Source: Alienimonas californiensis
GTDB lineage: Bacteria > Planctomycetota > Planctomycetia > Planctomycetales > Planctomycetaceae
Assembly: GCF_007743815.1 (NCBI RefSeq)
Contig: NZ_CP036265.1
Coordinates: 3,118,823-3,182,822 of the forward strand
Length of the DNA: 64,000 bases
Direction: 5' to 3'
Part shown: positions 53,724 to 64,000 of the stretch, piece by piece
How positions within the stretch are numbered: position 1 is the first letter of the stretch
How the letters are laid out: the number at the start of each line of letters is the position of its first letter
Program-made: the position numbers and the translations under genes
Notes under the pieces: generated by a model
The model's database searches: none
What the model saw: only the letters and a program-made list of their open reading frames with translations
What the model was told of the DNA's origin: nothing

Positions 53724-55610
53724 ATGCTCCGACCCACCCCCCGCCGGTTCTCGCCGGCCGCGTTCGTCTCCGCCGCCCTCCTCGCCCTGACGGCCGGCGT
53801 CTCCTCGCCCGCCCTGGCCGACGACGGCGACGCCAAATCGAAAGACGTCAAGCCGGCCGACGCCAAACCGGCGATCGCAAAGGCGAACGTCGCCCACATC
53901 AAACTGACCGGCTCCTTCCCCGAGGCCCCGCAGCCCGAAGGCCCCTTCGGCAACCTGACCCAGACGTTGGAGAAGGCGAAGGGCCGCATCGAGAAGGCGG
54001 CGACCGACGATCGCATCAGCGCCGTGCTGCTGGAGATCGACGCCCCGTCCGTCGGCTTCACCAAGGCCCGCAGCCTGCGGGCGAGCATCAAAGCCGTCCG
54101 CGACGCCGGCAAGCCGGTCTACGCCTACTTCGAGGACGCCTCCACCCCCGGCTACCTCGTCGCCTGCGCCGCCGATAAGGTCATCGCCCCCGAAAGCGGC
54201 GGCGTGATGATGGTCGGCCTGCGGGCGGAGGTGGAGTTCTATAAGGAGCTGTTCGACGACTTTCAGGTGCAGCCGGAGATGCTGCGCGTGGGCAAGTTCA
54301 AGAGCGCCGCCGAACCCTACACCCGCAGCTCGATGAGCCCGGAGTTCCGCGAGGAACTGACCGAGGTGCTCGGCGACATCTACGCCAACATCCTCGCCAC
54401 CGTCGCCGAGACGCGGGGGATGGAGCAGGACGCCGTCGACGCCGCGATCGACAGCGGCCCGCACACCGCCCTCGGCGCCAAGGCCGCCGGTTTGATCGAC
54501 GAGATCCTTTATGAGGATCAGATCGCCGACCTGATCAAGAAGGACCTCAACGCCGGCGAGGTGCGGGTCGTCGAGGACTACCTCAAGCCGAAGCCGAAGA
54601 AGTACGAGGGCTTCTCCGGCCTGATGGATTTGCTGAACGATCTATCCGGCGAGACGGCGACCTCCGCCGCCAAGGGTCCGAAGATCGCCGTGATCTACGC
54701 CCTCGGCCCGATTATCTCCGGCAAAAGCGTGGAGAGCCCGTTCACCGGCGCCCAGTCGATGGGCTCGGAAACGATGATCGAAGCGATCGACGAGGCTCGC
54801 GAGGACGACGACGTGAAGGCCGTCGTGCTGCGGGTCGACAGCCCCGGCGGCTCGGCGCTGGCCAGCGATTTAATGTGGCGGGCGCTGGTCCGACTGAAGG
54901 CCGAGAAGCCGCTGATCGTCTCCATGGGCGAGGTCGCCGGCAGCGGCGGGTATTACATCGCCATGCCCGGCGACACGATTATCGCTGACCCGTCCACGAT
55001 CACCGGCTCGATCGGCGTGGTCGGCGGCAAGTTGGCCTTCGGGGAGACCTTCAAACGCTTCGGCGTGACCCACGACGTGGTGCAATTCGGCGACAACGCC
55101 GGCACCCTCTCGCTGCTCACCCCGTTCGACGAGTCCGAGGAAGCCGCGATGCGGAAGATGCTCGCGGAGATCTATGAACTCTTCACCAAAAAGGCTGCCG
55201 AGGGCCGCGAGATGGACCTCGAAAAGCTGAAGGAACTGGCCGGCGGCCGCATTTACAGCGGCGAGCGGGCAAAGGAACTCGGCTTGGTGGACGAACTCGG
55301 CACCTTAGAGGACGCGATCGCCCTCGCCGAGCAGGCCGCTGCGAAACGGTTCGACGACGTGGACGAGGGCGATGAATTAGGCCGGCTGAACCTGCCGAAG
55401 CCGGTCAACCCGTTCGAGGCCCTGTTTGAGAACGGCCTGCCCGGCATGATCCGGATGCAGCAGACCGCCGTCGCCGAGGCCGCCGTCGCCGCCGCCGTCG
55501 ACGCCCTGCCGGAGCCGCTGGCCGGCGTCGCCGAACGCCTCGGTACGCTGGAAACCCTCGCCAAGGAGCGGGCCCTGGTCGTGATGCCCTTCGGGCTGAA
55601 GGTGAAGTAG
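53724..55610 (+). CDS. sppA: Signal peptide peptidase SppA, 67K type
   Basis: 628 aa from ATG 53724, with N-terminal signal/anchor (AAFVSAALLALTAGVSSPAL). Two tandem S49 domains. The catalytic Lys is Lys193 in VGKFKSAAEPYTR of the first domain, and the nucleophile Ser407 is in GEVAGSGGYYIAMPG of the second, as in E. coli SppA. VLRVDSPGGSALASD is also conserved. It cleaves leftover signal peptides in the membrane. A low-complexity KPADAKPA linker follows the signal. A strong terminator stands 32 bases after the stop. Confidence 0.95.
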   Translation: MLRPTPRRFSPAAFVSAALLALTAGVSSPALADDGDAKSKDVKPADAKPAIAKANVAHIKLTGSFPEAPQPEGPFGNLTQTLEKAKGRIEKAATDDRISAVLLEIDAPSVGFTKARSLRASIKAVRDAGKPVYAYFEDASTPGYLVACAADKVIAPESGGVMMVGLRAEVEFYKELFDDFQVQPEMLRVGKFKSAAEPYTRSSMSPEFREELTEVLGDIYANILATVAETRGMEQDAVDAAIDSGPHTALGAKAAGLIDEILYEDQIADLIKKDLNAGEVRVVEDYLKPKPKKYEGFSGLMDLLNDLSGETATSAAKGPKIAVIYALGPIISGKSVESPFTGAQSMGSETMIEAIDEAREDDDVKAVVLRVDSPGGSALASDLMWRALVRLKAEKPLIVSMGEVAGSGGYYIAMPGDTIIADPSTITGSIGVVGGKLAFGETFKRFGVTHDVVQFGDNAGTLSLLTPFDESEEAAMRKMLAEIYELFTKKAAEGREMDLEKLKELAGGRIYSGERAKELGLVDELGTLEDAIALAEQAAAKRFDDVDEGDELGRLNLPKPVNPFEALFENGLPGMIRMQQTAVAEAAVAAAVDALPEPLAGVAERLGTLETLAKERALVVMPFGLKVK

Positions 55611-55642
55611 TTCAGCGGACGCTTGTTCGTCGGCGCAGCGAA

Positions 55643-55677
55643 GCGTCCCGGACCCTCCGAGGGTCCGGGACGCTTTT
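55643..55677 (+). terminator. Rho-independent terminator after sppA
   Basis: GCGTCCCGGACCCTC (55643-55657) pairs with GAGGGTCCGGGACGC (55659-55673) in a 15-bp perfect stem and is followed by TTTTTT. It may also serve the convergent epimerase gene. The best terminator in the window. Confidence 0.92.
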
Positions 55678-55698
55678 TTCGTTCGATCGTTCAGGGAC

Positions 55699-56640
55699 TC
55701 AGGCGATCGCGGCCCGCAGCTTGTCGATCCACTTGGCGGCCTCGGCCTTCACGTCGCCGCCCTCCTCGTACTCCAGCACCAGCCAGCCGCGGTAGCCGGC
55801 GTCGCCGAGGATGCCGACGATCCGGTCCAAGTCCGCGTCCTCATGTTTGCCGTTGGGGCGGACCTTCACCTTAATCTGGGCGTTGATCGCGTACGGGGCG
55901 ATCGCGGCGAGGTCGCGGTAGGGGTCGTCCGTCTGGAAGTTGCCGCTGTCGAAGTTCACGCCGAAGTACGGGCTGTCGTCCACCTGCTCGATGATGGAGA
56001 GCATCTGCTTCGGCGTGGCGGTGATGCCGCCGTGGTTCTCGAGGGCGAGGTGCACGCCCTTGGCCGCGGCGTGCGGCAGGCATTCGTTGATGCCGGCGGC
56101 GCAGCGGGCGATCGCCTCCTTCTCGTCCCCGCCCTTCGGCACCTTGCCGGCGAAGATGCGGATCACCGGGGCCCCGAGGGCGCTGGCGGCGTCGATCCAG
56201 CGTTTGCACGCGGCGATCTGCTGATCGCGGGCGTCGCCGGGGGGCAGGGCGAAGTCGTTGCCGATCGCCGTGCCGGAGACGCTCAGACCGTTGGCGAAGC
56301 AGTGGTGGGCCAGGTCGCGGACGTATTTCTCGCCCTCGCCGCCGGCCTCGAAGTCCTGCACGCTCTGCGGGAAGTAGTACCCCGTCAGTTCCACGCCGGG
56401 CAGGCCCAGCGACGCCGCGTAGTCGGCGACGTCGTACAGGTCCATTTCCGTATCGGTTTTGCTCCCGCGCGGCAGCATTTTGTTGAACGAGTACGCCGCG
56501 AGGCTCAGCTTGAACAGCGGCCCGTCCGCCTGGCGCTTCAGCGGTTCGGCGGCGACGCCGGAGGCCGGACGCGCGGCGAGGGCGGCGGCCGACGCGGCGG
56601 CCGCGGACGCGAGGAACGTACGGCGGGAGGGACCGGACAT
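55699..56640 (-). CDS. Sugar phosphate isomerase/epimerase family protein, Tat-exported
   Basis: 313 aa from ATG 56640. The N-terminus SRRTFLASAAAASAAALAAR is a twin-arginine signal. The TIM-barrel (xylose isomerase-like, AP-endonuclease 2 fold) shows metal-ligand regions LGLPGVELTGYYFP, HLALENHGGITATP (Glu), GVNFDSGNFQTDDPY (Asp) and WLVLEYEEGGDVKAE (Glu near the end). Such exported epimerase-like proteins are common in planctomycetes and act on sugars released from polysaccharides. Substrate unknown. Divergent from leuS, with 145 bases between the starts. Confidence 0.92.
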   Translation of the reverse strand: MSGPSRRTFLASAAAASAAALAARPASGVAAEPLKRQADGPLFKLSLAAYSFNKMLPRGSKTDTEMDLYDVADYAASLGLPGVELTGYYFPQSVQDFEAGGEGEKYVRDLAHHCFANGLSVSGTAIGNDFALPPGDARDQQIAACKRWIDAASALGAPVIRIFAGKVPKGGDEKEAIARCAAGINECLPHAAAKGVHLALENHGGITATPKQMLSIIEQVDDSPYFGVNFDSGNFQTDDPYRDLAAIAPYAINAQIKVKVRPNGKHEDADLDRIVGILGDAGYRGWLVLEYEEGGDVKAEAAKWIDKLRAAIA

Positions 56641-56785
56641 GACGGCTTTCGAACGGAACACGAGCGGAACGTGTCCGATCCTACAGCCCCGGCGGACCGA
56701 TTCGTACACTCCCCGGCCCGTTCCTGTTCGCTTCCCACCCACGCCCAAGCCGAAGGCCTGCCTCCGGCTTAGCACCTGATCGCTC

Positions 56786-59680
56786 ATGCCCCGCTACGAC
56801 CCCGCCCGCATCGAACCGAAGTGGCAAGCCTTCTGGGACGAGAACCGCACCTTCGCCGCGCCAGCCGTGGCGGAGGCCCGTGACGCGGCCGGGAAGTTGT
56901 ACGTCCTCGATATGTTCCCCTATCCCAGCGGGAACGGTCTGCACGTCGGCCATCCGGAGGGCTACACCGCGACCGATATCGTCGCCCGCATGGCCCGTAT
57001 GCGTGGCAAAGCGGTGCTGCACCCGATGGGCTGGGACGCCTTCGGCCTGCCCGCCGAACAACACGCCGTCAAAACCGGCGTCCACCCGCGGGAGACGACC
57101 GCCAAGAATATCGACACCTTCCGGCGTCAATTAAAATCCCTCGGCTTCAGTTACGACTGGGACCGGGAACTGTCCACGACCGACCCGGACTATTTCCGCT
57201 GGACGCAGTGGATCTTTCTCGAACTCTACGACACCTGGTACGACGCCGAGGCGAAGAAGGGCCGCCCGATCGCCGAACTGCCCGTCCCGGCTGAAGTGAA
57301 GGGGCAGGGCGAGGAGGCCGTGCGCCGTTATCAGGACGGCAAACGGCTGGCCTATCAGACGCACGCCCCGGTCAATTGGTGCCCGGAACTGCGGACCGTG
57401 CTGGCCAACGAAGAGGTCATCGACGGCAAGAGCGAACGCGGCGGCCATCCGGTCGTGCGGTTGCCCTTGCGCCAGTGGATGCTGCGGATCACCGCCTACG
57501 CCGACCGGCTGCTGGAGGATCTGGACACGCTGGAATGGCCGGAGAGCCTCAAGTCGCTCCAGCGGAACTGGATCGGCAAATCCACCGGCTGCGAGGTCGA
57601 CTTTTATATCGGCGTTCTAGACGGCGCGAGCGACCCGGCCGACCCGGAGACGTTCAAAACCTGGCAGGCCCAGCGGTCGTTTAGCGGCTTCCCGGAGGAG
57701 GCCCCGGAGGACGTGCTGCGGGTTTATACGACCCGGCCGGATACGCTGCACGGGGCGACCTATATGGTCCTCGCCCCGGAGCACCCCGCCGTCGAGCGGT
57801 TGACGACCGCGGAGCAGAAAGCCGCCGTGAAAGCCTATCAGCAGAAGGCGAGCGAGAAGAGCGACCTTGCCCGCACCGATCTCGCCAAGGAGAAGACCGG
57901 CGTCTTCACCGGCGGCTACGCAATCAATCCGGCGAACGGGGAGCGGGTGCCGGTCTGGGTGGCGGATTACGTGCTGATCTCCTACGGCACCGGCGCCATC
58001 ATGGCCGTGCCGGGCCACGACGAGCGGGACTTTGAATTCGCCAAGCAGTTCGATCTGCCGATCCGTCAGGTCGTCCGGCCGGGCGACGCGGAGACGTTTG
58101 AATCGCTCCGTGACACCGACGTGGATGTCTTCATCCACGAGGGCACGGCCGTCAACAGCGGCCCGTTGGACGGCCTGCCGACCGCCGAGGCCAAGACTCA
58201 GATGATCAACTGGCTGGGGGAAGCCGGGACCGGCGTCGCGGCGGTGAACTATAAACTTCGGGACTGGCTGTTCTCCCGCCAGCACTTCTGGGGCGAGCCA
58301 TTCCCGCTCTGGCACGAACTGGATTCGAGCGGCAAGGAAACCGGCCTGCTCCGCACCGACGACGCGGCCGAACTGCCGGTGATGTTGCCGGAGAACTTCG
58401 AGTTCAAGCCCCACGGCCGCCCGGAGCCCCCGCTGGACGAGGCCCCGGACGAGTGGCTCTATAAAATGGCCGCCGACGGCGTGAAGCTCAAGCGGGAAAC
58501 GAACAGCATGCCGCAATGGGCGGGCAGTTGCTGGTACTTCCTGCGCTTCTGCGACCCGCACAACGACGACCGCTTCGTCGGGGCGGAGGCGGAGAAGTTC
58601 TGGATGCCCGTCGACCTCTATATCGGCGGCGCGGAGCACGCCGTGCTGCACCTGTTGTACGCCCGCTTCTGGCACAAGGTTCTGTACGACCGCGGACACG
58701 TCTCCACGATCGAACCGTTCGCCCGGTTGGTCAATCAGGGCATGATTCTCGGCGAACCGGAGGTGACCGGGTATCAGGACGCCGGGATGAATTGGGTGTC
58801 CGCCGACGACGTAAAAGCGTCCGAGGCCGAGGACGAAGACGGCACCGGGTTCGTGCGGCAGAGCACGGAGGAGCCGGTGCAGGCGGTCAGACTAAATGCC
58901 GCCCAGGTGACGAAGAAGGGCGGCGTCCTGGCGCTCGCCGCGGACGAGTCGATCAAGGTCGACAGCCGCGCTCACAAAATGAGCAAGTCCCGCGGCAACG
59001 TGGTGAACCCGGACGCGATCGTCGCCGACTACGGCGCCGACAGTCTGCGTCTCTACGAGATGTTTATGGGGCCGCTGGAGCAATCCAAACCCTGGCAGAT
59101 GAGCGGCGTCGAGGGCGTCGCCCGCTTCCTGGCCCGCGTCTGGCGGACGATCGCCGACGAAAACGCCGACGAACCGACCCTCAACCCTGCCGTTCAGGAG
59201 GTCGAGCCGACGGAGGAGCAGGATCGCTTGCTGCATCAAACGATCAAGGCCGTCACCAACGACGCCGACCGGCTGAGCTTTAATACGTCGATCAGCCGGA
59301 TGATGGAATTCACGAACGCCTTCAGTTCGATGGAGACCCGGCCCAAAAGCGTCTGCGAGCAGTTCACGCTGTTGCTGGCCCCGTTCGCCCCGCACCTCGC
59401 GGAAGAATTGTGGAGCCTGCTGGGGCACGACGGGTCGCTGGCCTACGAACCGTGGCCGACGTGGGATGAGGCGAAACTGGTCGAAAGCAGCGTCGAGATC
59501 CCCGTGCAGGTCAATGGCAAGGTCCGCGGCCGGGTGCGGGTGCCGGCCGACGCCGACCGCGACGCCATGACCGCCGCCGCCCAGGCGGACGAGGGCGTCC
59601 GGCCCCACCTGGAAGGCAAAACGATCGTGAAGGCGATCGCCGTGCCGGGGCGGATGGTCAACTTCGTCGTGAAAGGTTGA
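56786..59680 (+). CDS. leuS: Leucyl-tRNA synthetase
   Basis: 964 aa, start [20 protein letters not shown]. The HIGH motif appears as HVGH at residues 53-56 in [17 protein letters not shown]. The CP1 editing domain (about 230-430) includes [20 protein letters not shown] and [17 protein letters not shown]. The KMSKS signature is at residues 731-735 ([10 protein letters not shown]). The anticodon-binding domain and C-terminal [20 protein letters not shown] complete the protein. It charges tRNA-Leu with leucine. All motifs are intact, so this is the working enzyme. Confidence 0.98.
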   Translation: MPRYDPARIEPKWQAFWDENRTFAAPAVAEARDAAGKLYVLDMFPYPSGNGLHVGHPEGYTATDIVARMARMRGKAVLHPMGWDAFGLPAEQHAVKTGVHPRETTAKNIDTFRRQLKSLGFSYDWDRELSTTDPDYFRWTQWIFLELYDTWYDAEAKKGRPIAELPVPAEVKGQGEEAVRRYQDGKRLAYQTHAPVNWCPELRTVLANEEVIDGKSERGGHPVVRLPLRQWMLRITAYADRLLEDLDTLEWPESLKSLQRNWIGKSTGCEVDFYIGVLDGASDPADPETFKTWQAQRSFSGFPEEAPEDVLRVYTTRPDTLHGATYMVLAPEHPAVERLTTAEQKAAVKAYQQKASEKSDLARTDLAKEKTGVFTGGYAINPANGERVPVWVADYVLISYGTGAIMAVPGHDERDFEFAKQFDLPIRQVVRPGDAETFESLRDTDVDVFIHEGTAVNSGPLDGLPTAEAKTQMINWLGEAGTGVAAVNYKLRDWLFSRQHFWGEPFPLWHELDSSGKETGLLRTDDAAELPVMLPENFEFKPHGRPEPPLDEAPDEWLYKMAADGVKLKRETNSMPQWAGSCWYFLRFCDPHNDDRFVGAEAEKFWMPVDLYIGGAEHAVLHLLYARFWHKVLYDRGHVSTIEPFARLVNQGMILGEPEVTGYQDAGMNWVSADDVKASEAEDEDGTGFVRQSTEEPVQAVRLNAAQVTKKGGVLALAADESIKVDSRAHKMSKSRGNVVNPDAIVADYGADSLRLYEMFMGPLEQSKPWQMSGVEGVARFLARVWRTIADENADEPTLNPAVQEVEPTEEQDRLLHQTIKAVTNDADRLSFNTSISRMMEFTNAFSSMETRPKSVCEQFTLLLAPFAPHLAEELWSLLGHDGSLAYEPWPTWDEAKLVESSVEIPVQVNGKVRGRVRVPADADRDAMTAAAQADEGVRPHLEGKTIVKAIAVPGRMVNFVVKG

Positions 59681-59825
59681 TCCGGTGACGGGGTAAGCCG
59701 CGGAGGATGACGCCGCGGCGAGCCGTCATGGGGCGAGCCCGGTGGTGGGGCCGGCGGGGCGTCGGCACAATCGGCCTCACCGGACCCCGGTTCCTCGCAG
59801 CCCGCACCTGACCTCCCGCGTCGCC

Positions 59826-62666
<2,841 letters not shown>

Positions 62667-62717
62667 ATCGCGTTGATGGGCGGAGCCGGCGCCGGTCACG
62701 GCGTCCTTTCGATGACG

Positions 62718-62755
62718 ACCGCGGCGGCCGGGGGCGTTCCCCCGACCGCCGCGGT
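62718..62755 (+). terminator. Hairpin terminator after the M16 peptidase gene
   Basis: ACCGCGGCGG-CCGGGGG (62718-62734) pairs with CCCCCG-ACCGCCGCGGT (62739-62755) with small bulges and a four-base loop. It lies 52 bases past the stop. Followed by TCGCTTTCG, a weak T-tract. Confidence 0.7.
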
Positions 62756-62853
62756 TCGCTTTCGGGGCCGCGTTCCGCGGCGTTAGGTTGCGGTCGTGCG
62801 AACCGGTTCGCACGCGTTCGCGTCGCGCTCCCCTTTGCTCATAGGCGTCCCTT

Positions 62854-63837
62854 ATGCTCGCTCGCCCCTTCGTCGTTGCGGCGCTCGCCGCGCTCTCCGG
62901 AACCGCGTTCGCGGCGGAGGCGCCGGAGCCGACCGGCGACCCGGCCGTGGTGACGGAGACGCCGGGGCTGGTCGCGTTCTGGACGTTCGGCGAAGCCGCC
63001 GGGGAGCCGCGGCGGTCCATTGCGACGGACGAGCCGTTGCCCCTGGAGGAAGTCAGCGGCCCGATCGCCCGCGTGCCCGGCGGACCGTATTCGGGCGACT
63101 CCGCGGAGTTCAACGGCAAGCAGTACCTCAAGATCCCCTACGCGGAGACCGGCCCGCTGAATATCTCCGGGCCGGAGGCGCAGGTGAGCATGTTCGCCGC
63201 CGTGCGGATCGTCGATTTAAATCAAAGCCGCACGATCGCGGGGATGTGGAGCGAGGGCAAGGGCCGCAACGACGACACCGGCACCCGGCAGTACGCCCTG
63301 CTGATGAATATGCCGACCTACGGCGGGCCGCGGCAGCTCGTGCCGCACATCTCCAGCGAGGGCGGCGTCACCCGCCGGGCCGACGGCAGCGCCTTCCCCT
63401 GGTGCGCCGACTACGCCGCCTCCGTCAGCGAGGTTCCCACGGACGAATGGTGCACGCTGGGCTTCACCTACGACGGCGACTATATTCGCTCTTATGTCAA
63501 CGGCGTGATGGAGCCGCGGGAATTGGATCCCGAGAAAGACAAGCGGGACGATCGCTATTTCACGCAGGAAGGCCCGGACGGCGGGGACCGCGGGATGAAC
63601 CCGTATTATCACGGCCGCGGGATCTTCGCCTACGACCCGGGGAAGCACGCGGAGTCGAAGCCCGGCGGCGGGTCGGACTTCACCGTCGGCGCCCGCTACG
63701 CCGTCGGTTCGTTTACCCGGGAGGCGACGAAGGGCCGCTTCGGCGGGCTGGCGGTGTTCGACCGGGCCCTCACGGACGCGGAAATGCTGCGGCTGCACGA
63801 GTCGGCGAACGTCCCCGCATTGAACGCCGCGGACTGA
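62854..63837 (+). CDS. Exported LamG/concanavalin-A-like domain protein
   Basis: 327 aa from ATG 62854, with signal peptide [16 protein letters not shown] cut before AEAPEP. A concanavalin-like jelly roll spans about residues 30-320: [60 protein letters not shown] and the end [20 protein letters not shown] are the strands of LamG_3-type domains that bind carbohydrate or protein ligands. One domain only, no enzyme module. Likely a periplasmic or surface-binding protein. Confidence 0.88.
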   Translation: MLARPFVVAALAALSGTAFAAEAPEPTGDPAVVTETPGLVAFWTFGEAAGEPRRSIATDEPLPLEEVSGPIARVPGGPYSGDSAEFNGKQYLKIPYAETGPLNISGPEAQVSMFAAVRIVDLNQSRTIAGMWSEGKGRNDDTGTRQYALLMNMPTYGGPRQLVPHISSEGGVTRRADGSAFPWCADYAASVSEVPTDEWCTLGFTYDGDYIRSYVNGVMEPRELDPEKDKRDDRYFTQEGPDGGDRGMNPYYHGRGIFAYDPGKHAESKPGGGSDFTVGARYAVGSFTREATKGRFGGLAVFDRALTDAEMLRLHESANVPALNAAD

Positions 63838-63847
63838 CGGTACAGTT

Positions 63848-63936
63848 GATACGAGCCCGATGCGCAAGCATCGGCCGTCGGCGCAGCCGTCGAGCGGAAC
63901 GACGCACGGCCGGAGCTTGCGCTCCGGGCTGGGATC
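63848..63936. repeat. Dispersed palindromic repeat, copy 2
   Basis: GATACGAGCCCGATGCGCAA at the left and TTGCGCTCCGGGCTGGGATC at the right are imperfect inverted ends. The interior GGCCGTCGGCGCAGCCG matches the reverse complement of the interior of copy 1 (50473-50580). It lies 11 bases past the stop of the LamG gene. Confidence 0.8.
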
Positions 63937-64000
63937 GAGCGACGCTTCGCCGAGAATTATCTCAACGTGTTAAACGGCGTCGTTATCCGGGGAGGCGTCG

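Overview
This is high-GC DNA (roughly 68-70% G+C by eye) from a member of the Planctomycetota. The evidence is a cytochrome-c/DUF1549/DUF1553 protein directly followed by a DUF1501 protein, a DUF1559 prepilin-type protein, a CxPxR sulfatase, a Tat-exported TIM-barrel epimerase and a planctomycete-style Nramp transporter. The lineage may be near Alienimonas, but that is a guess from gene content, not from a marker gene.

Layout. 1-0.8 kb: N-terminal part of a PAS-containing sensor histidine kinase (minus strand, runs off the left edge), with two tandem dyads upstream of its start. 1.2-8.5 kb: a tripartite RND efflux system, with a lipoprotein adaptor carrying His-rich and Asp-rich low-complexity segments, an HAE1-type pump and a NodT-type outer-membrane lipoprotein. 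8.6-16.2 kb: a tightly packed minus-strand module of mobile-element or plasmid type. It encodes a DUF1257 protein, a DUF2997 protein, a Ycf46-like AAA ATPase, a long helical protein, two small conserved proteins, a protein resembling the DNA polymerase sliding clamp (DnaN-like) and a small protein with a C-terminal domain seen in recombination-type proteins. That domain is duplicated as a relic downstream. 16.2-17.0 kb: non-coding, with a degenerate ~110-bp direct repeat and a solitary CRISPR-repeat-like sequence. 17.0-21.1 kb: the DUF1549/DUF1553 + DUF1501 pair. 21.25-32.6 kb: a complete type I-C CRISPR-Cas locus on the minus strand (cas3-cas5-cas8c-cas7-cas4-cas1-cas2, then leader, then 39 repeats). 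The leader-distal end of the array is fused to a truncated DNA methyltransferase gene. 32.8-33.4 kb: a tyrosine-recombinase C-terminal fragment and the 3' part of a tRNA-Leu gene, which together look like one attachment-site border of an integrated island. 33.4-64 kb: mostly ordinary chromosomal genes (lipid kinase, MgtE-like transporter, DUF167, Popeye-like membrane protein, carB, type II NADH dehydrogenase, Nramp transporter, sppA, leuS, M16 peptidase, several secreted proteins) plus two copies of a dispersed ~90-108-bp palindromic repeat.

How it fits together. The tRNA fragment lies on the plus strand with its 3' end at 33381, so an element integrated there would extend to the left. The CRISPR-Cas locus, the truncated methyltransferase and perhaps the DnaN-like/AAA module would then lie on one genomic island whose other end (an intact tRNA-Leu) is not visible in this window. 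The 8.7-16.2 kb module is the best candidate for a functionally undescribed system. Its genes overlap or abut, share similar ribosome-binding contexts, and combine a clamp-like protein with an ATPase and two small DUF proteins of unknown role.
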